Shown: positions 42,799 through 51,585 of the stretch, piece after piece
Layout of the letters: every line of letters starts with the position of its first letter
Position numbering within the stretch: position 1 is the first letter of the stretch
Assembly: GCF_032484785.1 (NCBI RefSeq)
Contig: NZ_JAUETR010000001.1
Location: 1,178,001 to 1,242,000, forward strand
From: Bradyrhizobium sp. SZCCHNS1050
GTDB lineage: Bacteria > Pseudomonadota > Alphaproteobacteria > Rhizobiales > Xanthobacteraceae
Length of the DNA stretch: 64,000 nucleotides
Reading direction: 5' to 3'
Notes under the pieces: generated by a model
What the model was told of the DNA's origin: nothing
The model's database searches: none
Seen by the model: the letters and a program-made list of their open reading frames with translations, nothing else
Translations under genes and position numbers: made by a program

Positions 42799-44067
42799 GT
42801 GTTGGGACATCAGAGCCAAGATACCGCTTTTCCGATCCTTCTCGAGCGCGCGGGCGTCCGGAATGACATGCGCAGCTACAGGCTCATCCAACAATCTGCG
42901 CTCGCCGAATTCAGTCGTGCTGCATTGCAGACCCGCGACATCCACGTCGCTCTTCAGCGCGCCGCCGCGCTCGGTGCCAAGGGCCTCAATGCACCGTTCG
43001 CGATGGTGATGGAATTCGTGGCGGACGGAAAGAGACAGCTGGTCCGCGCGGGGTACGGATGGCCGAGCTCGGTCGAACAATCATCGTTCGTCGTGGACAG
43101 TACCTCGCCTGCCGGACGCGCCTTCCAGACGGGTCAAGCCATCATCACCGGTCGCGCCCCCCCGGATGGTCGCTTCGAGATACCGGGGCTTCCAGTAGAC
43201 CGCGGCATCAAGACGTCGATCAGCGTCCGGATCGAACGCGGCGGACGAGGCGGCGGCTATTTCGGCGTGCTCCAGGTCGACAGTCCGGCCCCCCGCCGCT
43301 TCGACGAGGCGGACGCTGCCTTCCTCACCGAATTCGCCGACATCGTCGGGATTGCAATCGAGCGCCTGCATGAGGAGACGCGGCTCCGGGACGCCTTGGA
43401 CCATCAAGCCATGCTGACGCGCGAAATGGGTCACCGCGTCAAGAACAGCCTGTCTTCCGTCGTGGCCATGCTCCGGGTGCAGGCATTCGGGACGGATTCC
43501 GTTGAGGCCAAGCTTGCCCTCGGCGAGGCCGGATCGCGCGTAGCAGCCATTGCCCAGGTTCATGATCATCTCTCGCGTGCATCACAGATCGGCTTCATCG
43601 ACGTCGACGTCTTCCTCATAGACTTCTGCAAGAGGCTGCAACGCGTCGCGGGAGCGCGTATCCTGAACTGCGATGCCCATCCGATGCGGCTGTCGGCCGA
43701 TCACGCCGTGCCTCTCGGTCTCCTGCTCAATGAGTTGGTCAGCAACGCCGTGAAACATGCCTATCCTGGCCAGGACGGACCGATCGACATCTCCGCCCGC
43801 GACATCGACGGTTGCCTGCAGCTCAGCGTGTCCGATCAGGGCGTCGGTCTGCCCGATGGTTTCGACATCGATCAACCGCGCACGAGCCTGGGGTTCCGGA
43901 TGATCAAGGGGATGGTCCAGCAGCTTCGCGGCCGTCTCACCCTGAGCGCCAACCAGCCGACTGGCACGCGTGTCCTGTTCGAACTGCCGATCCTCCCCCG
44001 CAATGAAGCGGTTGTCCCGGCAGCCCTCGTCACCACAGAGCGCCCGGTGCTGGAGAAGGCCCGGTGA
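42799..44067 (+). CDS. GAF-domain sensor histidine kinase (HisKA_2/HWE type)
   Basis: 422 residues without a membrane segment. A GAF domain covers about 40-190 (APFAMVMEFV, GRAFQTGQAIITG, YFGVLQVDSPAPRRFDEADAAFL). The phospho-acceptor is His212 in MGHRVKNSLSSVVAML, the HisKA_2 form used by HWE-like kinases of alphaproteobacterial general stress and light responses. The ATPase domain has LLLNELVSNAVKHAYPG and DQGVGLPDGF. Start GTG at 42799 with GGAGAA 5 bases before it. No response regulator adjoins, so it is an orphan kinase. Confidence 0.92.
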   Translation: MLGHQSQDTAFPILLERAGVRNDMRSYRLIQQSALAEFSRAALQTRDIHVALQRAAALGAKGLNAPFAMVMEFVADGKRQLVRAGYGWPSSVEQSSFVVDSTSPAGRAFQTGQAIITGRAPPDGRFEIPGLPVDRGIKTSISVRIERGGRGGGYFGVLQVDSPAPRRFDEADAAFLTEFADIVGIAIERLHEETRLRDALDHQAMLTREMGHRVKNSLSSVVAMLRVQAFGTDSVEAKLALGEAGSRVAAIAQVHDHLSRASQIGFIDVDVFLIDFCKRLQRVAGARILNCDAHPMRLSADHAVPLGLLLNELVSNAVKHAYPGQDGPIDISARDIDGCLQLSVSDQGVGLPDGFDIDQPRTSLGFRMIKGMVQQLRGRLTLSANQPTGTRVLFELPILPRNEAVVPAALVTTERPVLEKAR

Positions 44068-44278
44068 TCCCTTGCGCGATCATCCCAACGGCCACCGCGG
44101 CCGATGCGATCCGCTGCTGACAAGGCTGGCCGCTTGCTCGAACGGCGCCTCTTGTCAGAGCACCTCGTCCACGCTTCGCTGATGGCGACCAGCGCGCTAC
44201 GCGCTCCATGGTGAGACCACCTGCGCAGGCACGGCGGCATTTACCGGGCGGAAACCGTTGCTGTCGTTGAATGCGAGC

Positions 44279-44551
44279 ATGGCACAGTTGCGCATGGAAG
44301 TTCGCGATTCGGCCGGCACCATCCTGCCGGGCTATGGCGACGCATTCTTCGACCTCAGGCTCCCCGGCGATCACCGCCGCGTGGCGCAGACCCTGCTCCG
44401 GATCATTCGCGGCGACGACTTCCGCTCACCGGTCCACAGTGTCCACTTCTTCCGGGGCGCTTCCGAGATCGGCTGCTGGTCGGTCGACGACGAGCGCGCG
44501 GAGATGAGCTTCGTGGACGAGTTCGCCCACACGCCGCCGGCCGCGGCGTAA
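44279..44551 (+). CDS. Small hypothetical protein (90 aa)
   Basis: 90 residues, MAQLRMEVRDSAGTILPGYG.., with VHFFRGASEIGCWSVDDERAEM near the C terminus. Cytoplasmic, no membrane segment. An upstream TTG at 44258 (GGCGGAA before it) is an alternative start. I do not recognise a family. It lies between the kinase and the convergent galE; a relation to the kinase is possible from proximity only. Confidence 0.5.
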   Translation: MAQLRMEVRDSAGTILPGYGDAFFDLRLPGDHRRVAQTLLRIIRGDDFRSPVHSVHFFRGASEIGCWSVDDERAEMSFVDEFAHTPPAAA

Positions 44552-44589
44552 CAGCTTCCCCGACGAGCCCCCGGCACGCGGCATCGGCC

Positions 44590-45585
44590 TCATGCGATCC
44601 GGGGGTGCGCGGTCTGGTGCCAGGTCCAGGCCGAGCGGATGATCGTGCCGAGATCGGACCGATGCGCCGCGAAGCCGAGCTCCTGCTGGGCAAGATGGGG
44701 ATCTGCGACCAGGACCGGTGGATCGCCGGCGCGGCGCGCGCGCACCACCAGCGGGACCCGCTCGCCGGTCTCCCTGCCGATTGCATCGACGATCTCGCGC
44801 ACCGAATGGCCGCGGCCGGTCCCGAGATTGTAGGTGCCACCCGAACCGGTCTGCAGCAGACGCTCCATCGCCGCGATGTGGGCTGCCGCGAGATCGTCGA
44901 CGTGAACGTAATCGCGCACGGCGGTCCCGTCGGGTGTGTCATAGTCGGTGCCGAAGATCGCAAAGTCCGGCACGTGGCCGAGGATCGCCATCAGCGCTCG
45001 CGGGATCAGGTGCGTCTCGGGATCGCGCAACTCACCGATCAGGCCTGACGCGTCGGCGCCGCCGGCGTTGAAGTAGCGCAGCACGATGGCCGACAGGCCG
45101 TAGGCTGCCTGATAGTCCGCCAGGATCTGCTCGATCATGTATTTCGAGCGGCCGTATGGATTCAGGGCCGATCCCGCGGCGCTCTCGGGAATCGGATCCC
45201 GCCCGGCGTCGCCATAGACCGCGCCGGTCGAGGAGAACACCAGCCGCGCGCAGCCGGCCTCGCGCATGCCCTGCAGCAGGCCCAATGTGCCGACGACGTT
45301 GTTCAGATAATATTTGTGCGGATCGGCGACGGATTCGCCGATCGTGCTCGGCCCGGCCAGGTGCATCACCGCGCCGACCGCGTGGGCGCGGATGGTGTCA
45401 GCCACTCTGGCGCTGTCGGCGATGTCGCCGACCACCAGCGGTCCCCATCGCACGAAGCGGCGATGGCCGGTGGACAGATTGTCGTAGCAGATCGGCACGT
45501 AGCCGGCCCCGGCGACAGCCTTGCAGCAATGAGCCCCGATGTAGCCGGCGCCGCCGGCAACCAGGATCGCTCCGTTGTGACCCAT
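44590..45585 (-). CDS. galE: UDP-glucose 4-epimerase GalE
   Basis: 331-residue extended SDR. The NAD-binding GGAGYIGAH (11-19), the LVFSSTGAVYGD segment, the catalytic Tyr-Lys in NPYGRSKYM, and GTYNLGTGRGHSVREIV are GalE signatures. It interconverts UDP-glucose and UDP-galactose for exopolysaccharide and LPS synthesis. An AAGG site precedes the ATG at 45585. It is monocistronic here. Confidence 0.93.
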   Translation of the reverse strand: MGHNGAILVAGGAGYIGAHCCKAVAGAGYVPICYDNLSTGHRRFVRWGPLVVGDIADSARVADTIRAHAVGAVMHLAGPSTIGESVADPHKYYLNNVVGTLGLLQGMREAGCARLVFSSTGAVYGDAGRDPIPESAAGSALNPYGRSKYMIEQILADYQAAYGLSAIVLRYFNAGGADASGLIGELRDPETHLIPRALMAILGHVPDFAIFGTDYDTPDGTAVRDYVHVDDLAAAHIAAMERLLQTGSGGTYNLGTGRGHSVREIVDAIGRETGERVPLVVRARRAGDPPVLVADPHLAQQELGFAAHRSDLGTIIRSAWTWHQTAHPRIA

Positions 45586-46187
45586 GCATGAAAGCCTTCT
45601 GATCAGCAAACGGCTGGACCCAAGTCGCGGATGCGAAATGTGACCCAGCGAGGCGACCGCTGCAACCGGGCAGCGCGCGCCGGCCGGCGTCACCGACAAC
45701 CGCTTGGCGGCAGGCCGCTCCGTGCTCTTAACGCTCTCGCACCCAGCCGGTCGTCCAAATTGCGGTCAAGTGACGCCGAATAGCTGCTGTCACGCGATGA
45801 CGGCACGACATCTAGCCGTGAACAGACCTCGTACCGGGCTGCGCCGCTGATTCGGACGCGGTTCGTTCAAGTCGCGTTCTGAACGTTAACGTGAGCGCGC
45901 GCGACGTCGCATTCTGGGACATCAGGCGCGGGCTGGTCGCGGCAGCGAATCCGGCGCCGATGTCGTCGGCGCGATCCCGGCGCGGCGATCGCGGGCTGTG
46001 ACTGTGCTCAACCTGCTGGCCTGTTAGCTGGTTCATCACGGTCCGATCGCCCGCGGGTTCCGTTCGGCGCGCAGATGTCCATGCGCCGCGACGCATGGCT
46101 CACGATCCAGAGTCCAGGTGGCACGCGGCGCAGAATGGGGTACGAGTCGTCGGACTGATCAGCGTCGGCCGATGCAGGAGGCGTCCC
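45586..46187. other. Intergenic region before the EmrAB-like pump
   Basis: About 600 bases without a credible gene. It contains the first copy of the direct repeat (45805-45924); the rest shows nothing I can name. Confidence 0.4.
45805..45924. repeat. ~120-bp direct repeat, copy 1 (left of EmrAB-like pump)
   Basis: It begins ACGACATCTAGCCGTGAACA and ends GTCGCATTCTGGGACATCA. The middle has GATTCGGACGCGGTTCGTTC and GAACGTTAACG. A diverged copy in the same orientation is at 49067-49186. Confidence 0.85.
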
Positions 46188-47312
46188 TTGAGTGAAACAC
46201 CGAGCAACGTCGACGCGGCGGCGCGCGCTGCATCGACGCCGCCCGCCGCGGCGCCCGGGCTCTGGGCGCGTCTCGGCATTCCACTGCTTGCGGTGATCGC
46301 AGCGCTCGCCTTCGTGGCGCTCGCGACCACGCGCTGGAACGCCTGGACCGGCAACGCAACGACCCAGTCGACCAACGATGCCTATGTGCGCGCCGACCTG
46401 ACGCAGCTCTCGAGCCGCGTGGCCGGCGAGGTGACGAAGGTTGCGGTCAGCGATTTCCAGCAGGTCAAGGCCGGCGACCTGCTGGTCCAGATCGATCCGG
46501 CCGACTACGAGGCACAGGTGTCGCAGGCCGAGGCCAATGTCGAAGCGGCGCAGGCGGCGCTCGACAACCTCAGCAATCAGGTCGAGCTGCAATACGCGAC
46601 CATCGCCCAGGCCGAGGCGCAGCAGGTCTCGGCCGGCGCGGCCGAGGTGCAGGCCAGGCAGGAGGAAGAGCGCCAGCAGTCGCTGTCGCAGAGCGAGGCA
46701 GGTACCAAGCAGCGGCTGGAACAGGCAACGGCCGCTTATGCCAAGGCACAGGCGGACGTGCGCGCGAGCCGCGCGGTGATCGCCGCGCAGCGTCATCAGC
46801 TCGAGGTGCTCACCGGCACCAAGAAGCAGCGCGGCGCCGATCTCGCCGGTGCCAAGGCCGCGCTCGCCGCCGCGCGGCTCAAGCTCGGCTACACCAGGAT
46901 CACCGCGCCATTCGACGGCGTCGTCGGACAGCGCCAGGTGCAGGTCGGCGACTACGTCAATATCGGCAGCAGCCTGATCGCGGTGGTGCCGCTGCCGCAT
47001 GTCTTCGTCATCGCCAACTACAAGGAAACGCAGCTCACCCATGTCGCGCCCGGCCAGCCGGTCGAGATCACCGTGGACTCGTTCCCGGGCCAGAGGCTGC
47101 ATGGCCGCGTCGAGCGGATCGCGCCGGCCTCCGGCTCGCAATTCGCGCTGCTGCCGCCCGACAATGCCACCGGCAACTTCACCAAGGTCGTGCAGCGCAT
47201 TCCGGTCCGCATCGCCCTCGACGGCGACCAGCCGCTGCTCGCGCGGCTGCTGCCGGGCATGTCGGTCGTGACCCACATCCGCACCAACGGCCAGGCCGAT
47301 GGCGCCAAGTGA
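46188..47312 (+). CDS. HlyD-family efflux adaptor (EmrA-like)
   Basis: 374 residues. One N-terminal membrane anchor (LGIPLLAVIAALAFVALATTR) is followed by a biotinyl-lipoyl-like half (NDAYVRADLTQLSSRVAGEV), a coiled-coil hairpin rich in AEAQ/QARQEEERQ, and the second half (YTRITAPFDGVVGQR, VGDYVNIGSSLIAVVPL). It links an inner-membrane MFS exporter to an outer-membrane channel. The start is a TTG at 46188, with AGGAGG 6 bases before it; the frame to 46095 extends into non-homologous DNA. It overlaps the MFS gene by 14 bases. Confidence 0.93.
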   Translation: MSETPSNVDAAARAASTPPAAAPGLWARLGIPLLAVIAALAFVALATTRWNAWTGNATTQSTNDAYVRADLTQLSSRVAGEVTKVAVSDFQQVKAGDLLVQIDPADYEAQVSQAEANVEAAQAALDNLSNQVELQYATIAQAEAQQVSAGAAEVQARQEEERQQSLSQSEAGTKQRLEQATAAYAKAQADVRASRAVIAAQRHQLEVLTGTKKQRGADLAGAKAALAAARLKLGYTRITAPFDGVVGQRQVQVGDYVNIGSSLIAVVPLPHVFVIANYKETQLTHVAPGQPVEITVDSFPGQRLHGRVERIAPASGSQFALLPPDNATGNFTKVVQRIPVRIALDGDQPLLARLLPGMSVVTHIRTNGQADGAK

Positions 47313-48924
47313 GACCGATCGCGGACCGCTGTCGCGCGGCGGCCAGGCGGCGCATCCGCTGTTTGCCGTCGGCGCCGTCCTGCTCGGCTCGTTCCTGGCG
47401 AATTTCGACAGCCGGCTGACCTCGGTCGGCCTGCCCGATCTGCGCGGCGCGTTCTCGCTCGGTTTTGACGAGGGCGCCTGGCTGTCCACCGCGGCGATCG
47501 GCTCGCAGATCGTCATCGCGCCGGCCGTGGCGTGGCTCGCGACCGTGTTCGGTCTGCGCCGTGTGCTGGGTATTCCCAGCCTGATCTATGCGGTGCTGTC
47601 CCTGATCATTCCGTTCGTGCGCGACTATCCGACCTTGATCGCGCTCGCGATCCTGCACGGCATGCTGCTCGGCACCTTCGTGCCGGCCACGCTCATGATC
47701 ATCTTCCGCAACCTGCCGATCCGCTGGTGGCTGCCGGCGATCTCGATCTATGCGATCCGGGTCGGCTTCGCGCTGGATACCTCGACCTCGCTGGTCGGCT
47801 TCTATGTCGAGCATCTCGGCTGGCAGTGGCTGTACTGGCAGGGCGTCGTGCTGGCGCCGCTGATGGCGCTGATGGTCTATCTCGGCACCCCGGCCGAGCC
47901 CGTCAACCGCGCGCTGCTCGAGAACGCCGACTGGGGCGGGATGCTGCTGCTCGGCAGCGCCGTGGCGATGATCTATGCCGGTCTCGACCAGGGCAACCGA
48001 CTCGACTGGCTGCAATCGGGCACGGTGATGGCGCTGCTGTGCGGCGGCGCCGCGCTGTTCGTCCTGTTCCTCGTCAACGAGGCGCTCGCCCCGCAGCCAT
48101 GGGCGCATTTCAACGTGCTGTTCTCGCGCAACATCGGGCTGTCGCTGGTCGTGATCCTGCTCTACACGCTGACCAGCCTCTCGAATGCGTCGCTGGTGCC
48201 GAACTTCCTCGTCACCATCACGCAGTTGCGGCCGGAGCAGAGCGGCTCGCTGCTGTTGTTCTACGGCGCGCTGCCGATGGTCGTGCTGGTGCCGCTGTCG
48301 ATCGTCCTGCTTCGCCATCTCGATCCCCGCATCGTCGTCGTGCTCGGTCTCAGTGCCTTCGCGGCGGCCAATCTGCTCGGCACCCAGATCACCCATGCCT
48401 GGGCGCGCGAGGATTTCATCGTCATCGTCGTGCTGCAGTCGATCGGACAGGCCCTGACCTTGCTTCCGATCATCATCCTCGCGCTGTCGAATTCCGATCC
48501 GGCGCGAGCGACGTCCTTTGCGGCCTATATCCAGGTGATGCGGCTCGGCGGCGCCGAAATCGGCGTCGCCCTGATGGGAACGTGGCTGCGGGTGCGTGAG
48601 CAGGTGCATTCGGCCTATCTCGGCCTCAACATCCAGAGCGGCGATCTCGACGTCGCGCGCGCGCTGCAACGACTGACCGGCTATTTCGCCGCGCATGGCG
48701 GCGGCCAGGCCAAGGCCCGCGCCGTCGGGACCTTGGCCGCGCAGGTGCAGCGCGAGGCCAACGTGCTCGCTTATCTCGATGCGTTCTGGCTGTGCTTCTG
48801 GCTCGCGATCGCCGCGCTGCTGCTGGTCGCCCTGATCACGCGCGCGCCGTCGGGCCCGTTCTCGCCGACACCGATCGGTCTGAGGGCGGCGTGGATGCGA
48901 CGGTTCGGAACGTCGACGACGTGA
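47299..48924 (+). CDS. MFS DHA2-family drug exporter (EmrB-like)
   Basis: 541 residues with about 14 membrane helices. The opening LLGSFLANFDSRLTSVGLPDL and the size fit DHA2/EmrB exporters, which use the proton gradient to expel hydrophobic compounds together with the HlyD partner. The motif-A-like loop is WLATVFGLRRVLG. It is translationally coupled to the adaptor gene. No outer-membrane factor gene adjoins. Confidence 0.93.
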   Translation: MAPSETDRGPLSRGGQAAHPLFAVGAVLLGSFLANFDSRLTSVGLPDLRGAFSLGFDEGAWLSTAAIGSQIVIAPAVAWLATVFGLRRVLGIPSLIYAVLSLIIPFVRDYPTLIALAILHGMLLGTFVPATLMIIFRNLPIRWWLPAISIYAIRVGFALDTSTSLVGFYVEHLGWQWLYWQGVVLAPLMALMVYLGTPAEPVNRALLENADWGGMLLLGSAVAMIYAGLDQGNRLDWLQSGTVMALLCGGAALFVLFLVNEALAPQPWAHFNVLFSRNIGLSLVVILLYTLTSLSNASLVPNFLVTITQLRPEQSGSLLLFYGALPMVVLVPLSIVLLRHLDPRIVVVLGLSAFAAANLLGTQITHAWAREDFIVIVVLQSIGQALTLLPIIILALSNSDPARATSFAAYIQVMRLGGAEIGVALMGTWLRVREQVHSAYLGLNIQSGDLDVARALQRLTGYFAAHGGGQAKARAVGTLAAQVQREANVLAYLDAFWLCFWLAIAALLLVALITRAPSGPFSPTPIGLRAAWMRRFGTSTT

Positions 48925-49066
48925 GCGGGCCCGCCCGCAGCATGCGGGGGCGTCGCCTTCTCTCCAACAACGCCGGCGCGCCTCTGCGCCTTTAACCTTC
49001 TGACGAAAGCCGAGCCGCACGATCAGTATCGCCGGCGCTGCATGTTGCGCGCCATCTCCGAGAGCT

Positions 49067-49186
49067 ACGACATCTAGCCGTGAACAGATCTCAAACCGTG
49101 ATTCGCAAGCGATTCGGACGCGGTTCGTTCCAGCCGCGTTCCGAACGTTAACGGCGGTGCGATGATCGTCGCATTCTGGGACATCA
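49067..49186. repeat. ~120-bp direct repeat, copy 2 (right of EmrAB-like pump)
   Basis: Same orientation as 45805-45924, roughly 80-85% alike by eye. It shares ACGACATCTAGCCGTGAACA, GATTCGGACGCGGTTCGTTC, CGAACGTTAACG and GTCGCATTCTGGGACATCA. Its last three bases overlap the stop codon of the M81 gene. Confidence 0.85.
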
Positions 49187-50659
49187 TGCTCGCGATGATT
49201 GCGGCAACTCATCGAGCGGCCATTTCGGACGCTTGATCTTCTTGTAGGGCAACGTCGTCACGTCGCGCGCGACCACGCCGGGCGCATCGACCATGATGAT
49301 GTCGGCCGCGATCGGCGCAAATGCCGCGCGGAAATGCTGGGCGGATTTCACCACGACGAGCTTGCGCGTGGCAGGATCGCAGCCGAGCTGCGTGAAGAAG
49401 TCGGTGCCGAACGCCTGGCAGCGGAACGTGGTGATCACGACCTCGACGCCATTGCTCCCGATCAACGCGCAATCGCCGAGCTTGGCGGGCGTGCCGGCAA
49501 GGCCCGTCATCACCATATTCTCCTTCAGCGCCTTGATCTCCCAGGTCGCATCGACGGGATCACCCGACAGCGGCCCGATCTTGCCGCCGATCCGCAGCGG
49601 CAGCTTGGCGCCGACGCCGGCATCGAAGGCGATGCGCACCGCGATCGGATCCCAGAGCGGACCGAGGCAGGCATTGCCGATGTTGCGGTCGAGCAGCCGG
49701 CGCAGGATGAACGTGGAATCGCCGGGCGCACCGCCGCCGGGATTGTCGCTGGCATCGCCGAGCACGATGGCGCCGTCCTTCGCCAAGGCCTGGTCGAGCG
49801 CAGCATCGACGCCGGGCATGCGTTCGGTCACCGCCTCGCGCATGCCGATCAGCTCGTCCGCGAGCTTGCGCGCCAGCGCCTGCGCCTTGGCGCCATCGGG
49901 ATCGACGGCGGCATCGCTATAGACCAGCACCTTGGTGCCCATGTCAGGCGTGTCGCCCCATCCGAAGCCGTGAACGATCGAGACCGAGACGATGCCGTCC
50001 TTGCCTTCCAGCGCGGTGATGCGGTCGACGAAGCTGCGCACCGGCTCGCGCGTGGTGTGCAGGGTGACGATCATGTCGGTGTCGACCAGGGCCTTCTGCA
50101 GCTTCAGCCGCTTCTCGGCGAGCTCGGTGCAATGTTTCACCAGATCCTGGGCCCGCTCGAGAATGTCGGTGTGCGGATATTCCTTCCAGCAGATCAGAAG
50201 ATCGGCGCTTCTGACCATCAGCTCGCTCATGTGAACGTGGGGGTCGAGCGTCGCACCGATGACCACATCGGGTCCGACGATGTCGCGGATGCGCGCGAGC
50301 AGCTCGCCCTCGCAATCATCATAGCCGTCGGCGATCATCGCGCCGTGCAGGCCGATCAACGCCATGTCGACCGGCAGCGCGGCTTCGAGGTCGGCGAGGA
50401 TCTGGTCGCGCAGGGTTTCGAACGCGGCGCGGGTGACGAGCCCGTTCGGCACCGCTGCGGCGACCAGCCCCTCGATCAAGGTCCAACCTTTCGATGGCCC
50501 GACCTGCCGCGCCGCCCATAGTGGCCCGCCATGCATCTGCATCTTGTCCGGATGCGTTCCGGCCGGGAAGTAGGCACGCTCGTGGAAGGTCGCGAGCCCC
50601 GTCGGCATCGGCGCAAAAGTGTTGGTCTCGGTGGCAAGGGCGGCGGAGAAGACACGCAT
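49184..50659 (-). CDS. M81-family metallopeptidase (MlrC-like)
   Basis: 491 residues of the MlrC family, named for the enzyme that finishes linearised microcystin breakdown. Typical phrases are MRVFSAALATETNTFAPMPT, IGLHGAMIADGYDDCEGELL, TLDPHVHMSELMVRSADLL, EYPHTDILERA and LGDASDNPGGGAPGD. The His/Asp/Glu residues in these segments are the likely zinc ligands. In most soil bacteria the substrate is unknown. It stands alone; the ribosome site is weak. Confidence 0.92.
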   Translation of the reverse strand: MRVFSAALATETNTFAPMPTGLATFHERAYFPAGTHPDKMQMHGGPLWAARQVGPSKGWTLIEGLVAAAVPNGLVTRAAFETLRDQILADLEAALPVDMALIGLHGAMIADGYDDCEGELLARIRDIVGPDVVIGATLDPHVHMSELMVRSADLLICWKEYPHTDILERAQDLVKHCTELAEKRLKLQKALVDTDMIVTLHTTREPVRSFVDRITALEGKDGIVSVSIVHGFGWGDTPDMGTKVLVYSDAAVDPDGAKAQALARKLADELIGMREAVTERMPGVDAALDQALAKDGAIVLGDASDNPGGGAPGDSTFILRRLLDRNIGNACLGPLWDPIAVRIAFDAGVGAKLPLRIGGKIGPLSGDPVDATWEIKALKENMVMTGLAGTPAKLGDCALIGSNGVEVVITTFRCQAFGTDFFTQLGCDPATRKLVVVKSAQHFRAAFAPIAADIIMVDAPGVVARDVTTLPYKKIKRPKWPLDELPQSSRA

Positions 50660-50777
50660 GGAGGAATTGCTCTTGGTTCGCGCGATGACAATGAGGCGGC
50701 CGCAGGGGATCGCATTGCGCCCACGAGCACAAGACTTTGCGACGGCAGAGCACCCGCCGCTCAGCGCATGATGTCGA

Positions 50778-51395
50778 TCAGTTCGCCGCCGCCGGCGCCC
50801 TCACCGACTGATCCTCGATCGCCTTGATCGCGACGACGGCGACCTGGGATAATGCCTCGCGGTCGGCGCCTGACGACGCCATCACGCTCATGCCGGTGAT
50901 CACGGCGGAAACATAGCGCGCGAGCGCAGCGGGGTCGGCGGCTTCAGCCAGATCGCCTTCGCGCTTGGCGCGCTCGAAACGGTGCCGGAGCTGCTCCTCG
51001 GTCTGTGCGCGGCGGGCCGCGAGCTCGAACGGCACGTTGGAAGAGCCGGAGCCGCAGGCGAGACCGCCCTGCACCAGCAGGCAGCCGGGCGGATTGGAGG
51101 GATCGGTCTGTTTCTCGGCGACGCCCATCAGCATCCGCGCGGTGACCTCGTGGGCGGTCGGCGCGCTCAGCACCTCGTCCATCCAGGCCTCCCGTCGCGC
51201 CGTGTAGCGGTCGAGCGCGGCCCTGAGCAGGGCCTCCTTGCTGCCGAACGCGGCATAGAGGCTGGGCGGGTTGATGCCCATGGCATCGGTGAGCTGGGCG
51301 ATGGTGGCGCCCTCATAGCCATGGCGCCAAAACACCTCCATCGCCTGGTCCAGCGCGGTGTCGCGATCGAAAGTCCGGGGCCGTCCGATGCCCAT
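50778..51395 (-). CDS. TetR-family regulator of the RND pump
   Basis: 205 residues. The HTH is MEVFWRHGYEGATIAQLTDAMGINPPSLYAAFGSKEALL, and GCLLVQGGLACGSG in the ligand domain is shared by the TetR subgroup with C-terminal domains near PF16925. The ATG at 51395 has AGGAGT 8 bases before it. It is divergent from the RND adaptor gene across a 190-bp gap with two palindromes and is expected to repress the pump. Confidence 0.92.
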   Translation of the reverse strand: MGIGRPRTFDRDTALDQAMEVFWRHGYEGATIAQLTDAMGINPPSLYAAFGSKEALLRAALDRYTARREAWMDEVLSAPTAHEVTARMLMGVAEKQTDPSNPPGCLLVQGGLACGSGSSNVPFELAARRAQTEEQLRHRFERAKREGDLAEAADPAALARYVSAVITGMSVMASSGADREALSQVAVVAIKAIEDQSVRAPAAAN

Positions 51396-51493
51396 CTGCA
51401 AAACTCCTGTTCCGTCTCCGCCCCGTCTGATTCTTATCTAGTTGTTCTTGAACGCGATTTCTTTGATCTGGCGCAGTCCGCCGAAAGTCGGGC

Positions 51494-51572
51494 TACTATT
51501 TTCGTAGTATCCGTTACATAAGTCTCTTGCGAACGGGTTGCCAGCGCCACATTTGTAGCGAGCACTACAAAT
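51494..51572. promoter_or_regulatory. Two TetR-type operators before the RND pump
   Basis: ATTTGTAG-CGAGCA-CTACAAAT (51551-51572) is a perfect 8-bp-arm palindrome 13 bases upstream of the adaptor ATG. A related TACTA-TTTTCG-TAGTA (51494-51509) has the same 6-nt spacer. Both share an ACTA/TAGT or CTAC/GTAG core, suggesting two binding sites of the divergent TetR. Confidence 0.65.
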
Positions 51573-51585
51573 CTGGAGCGCGCCA

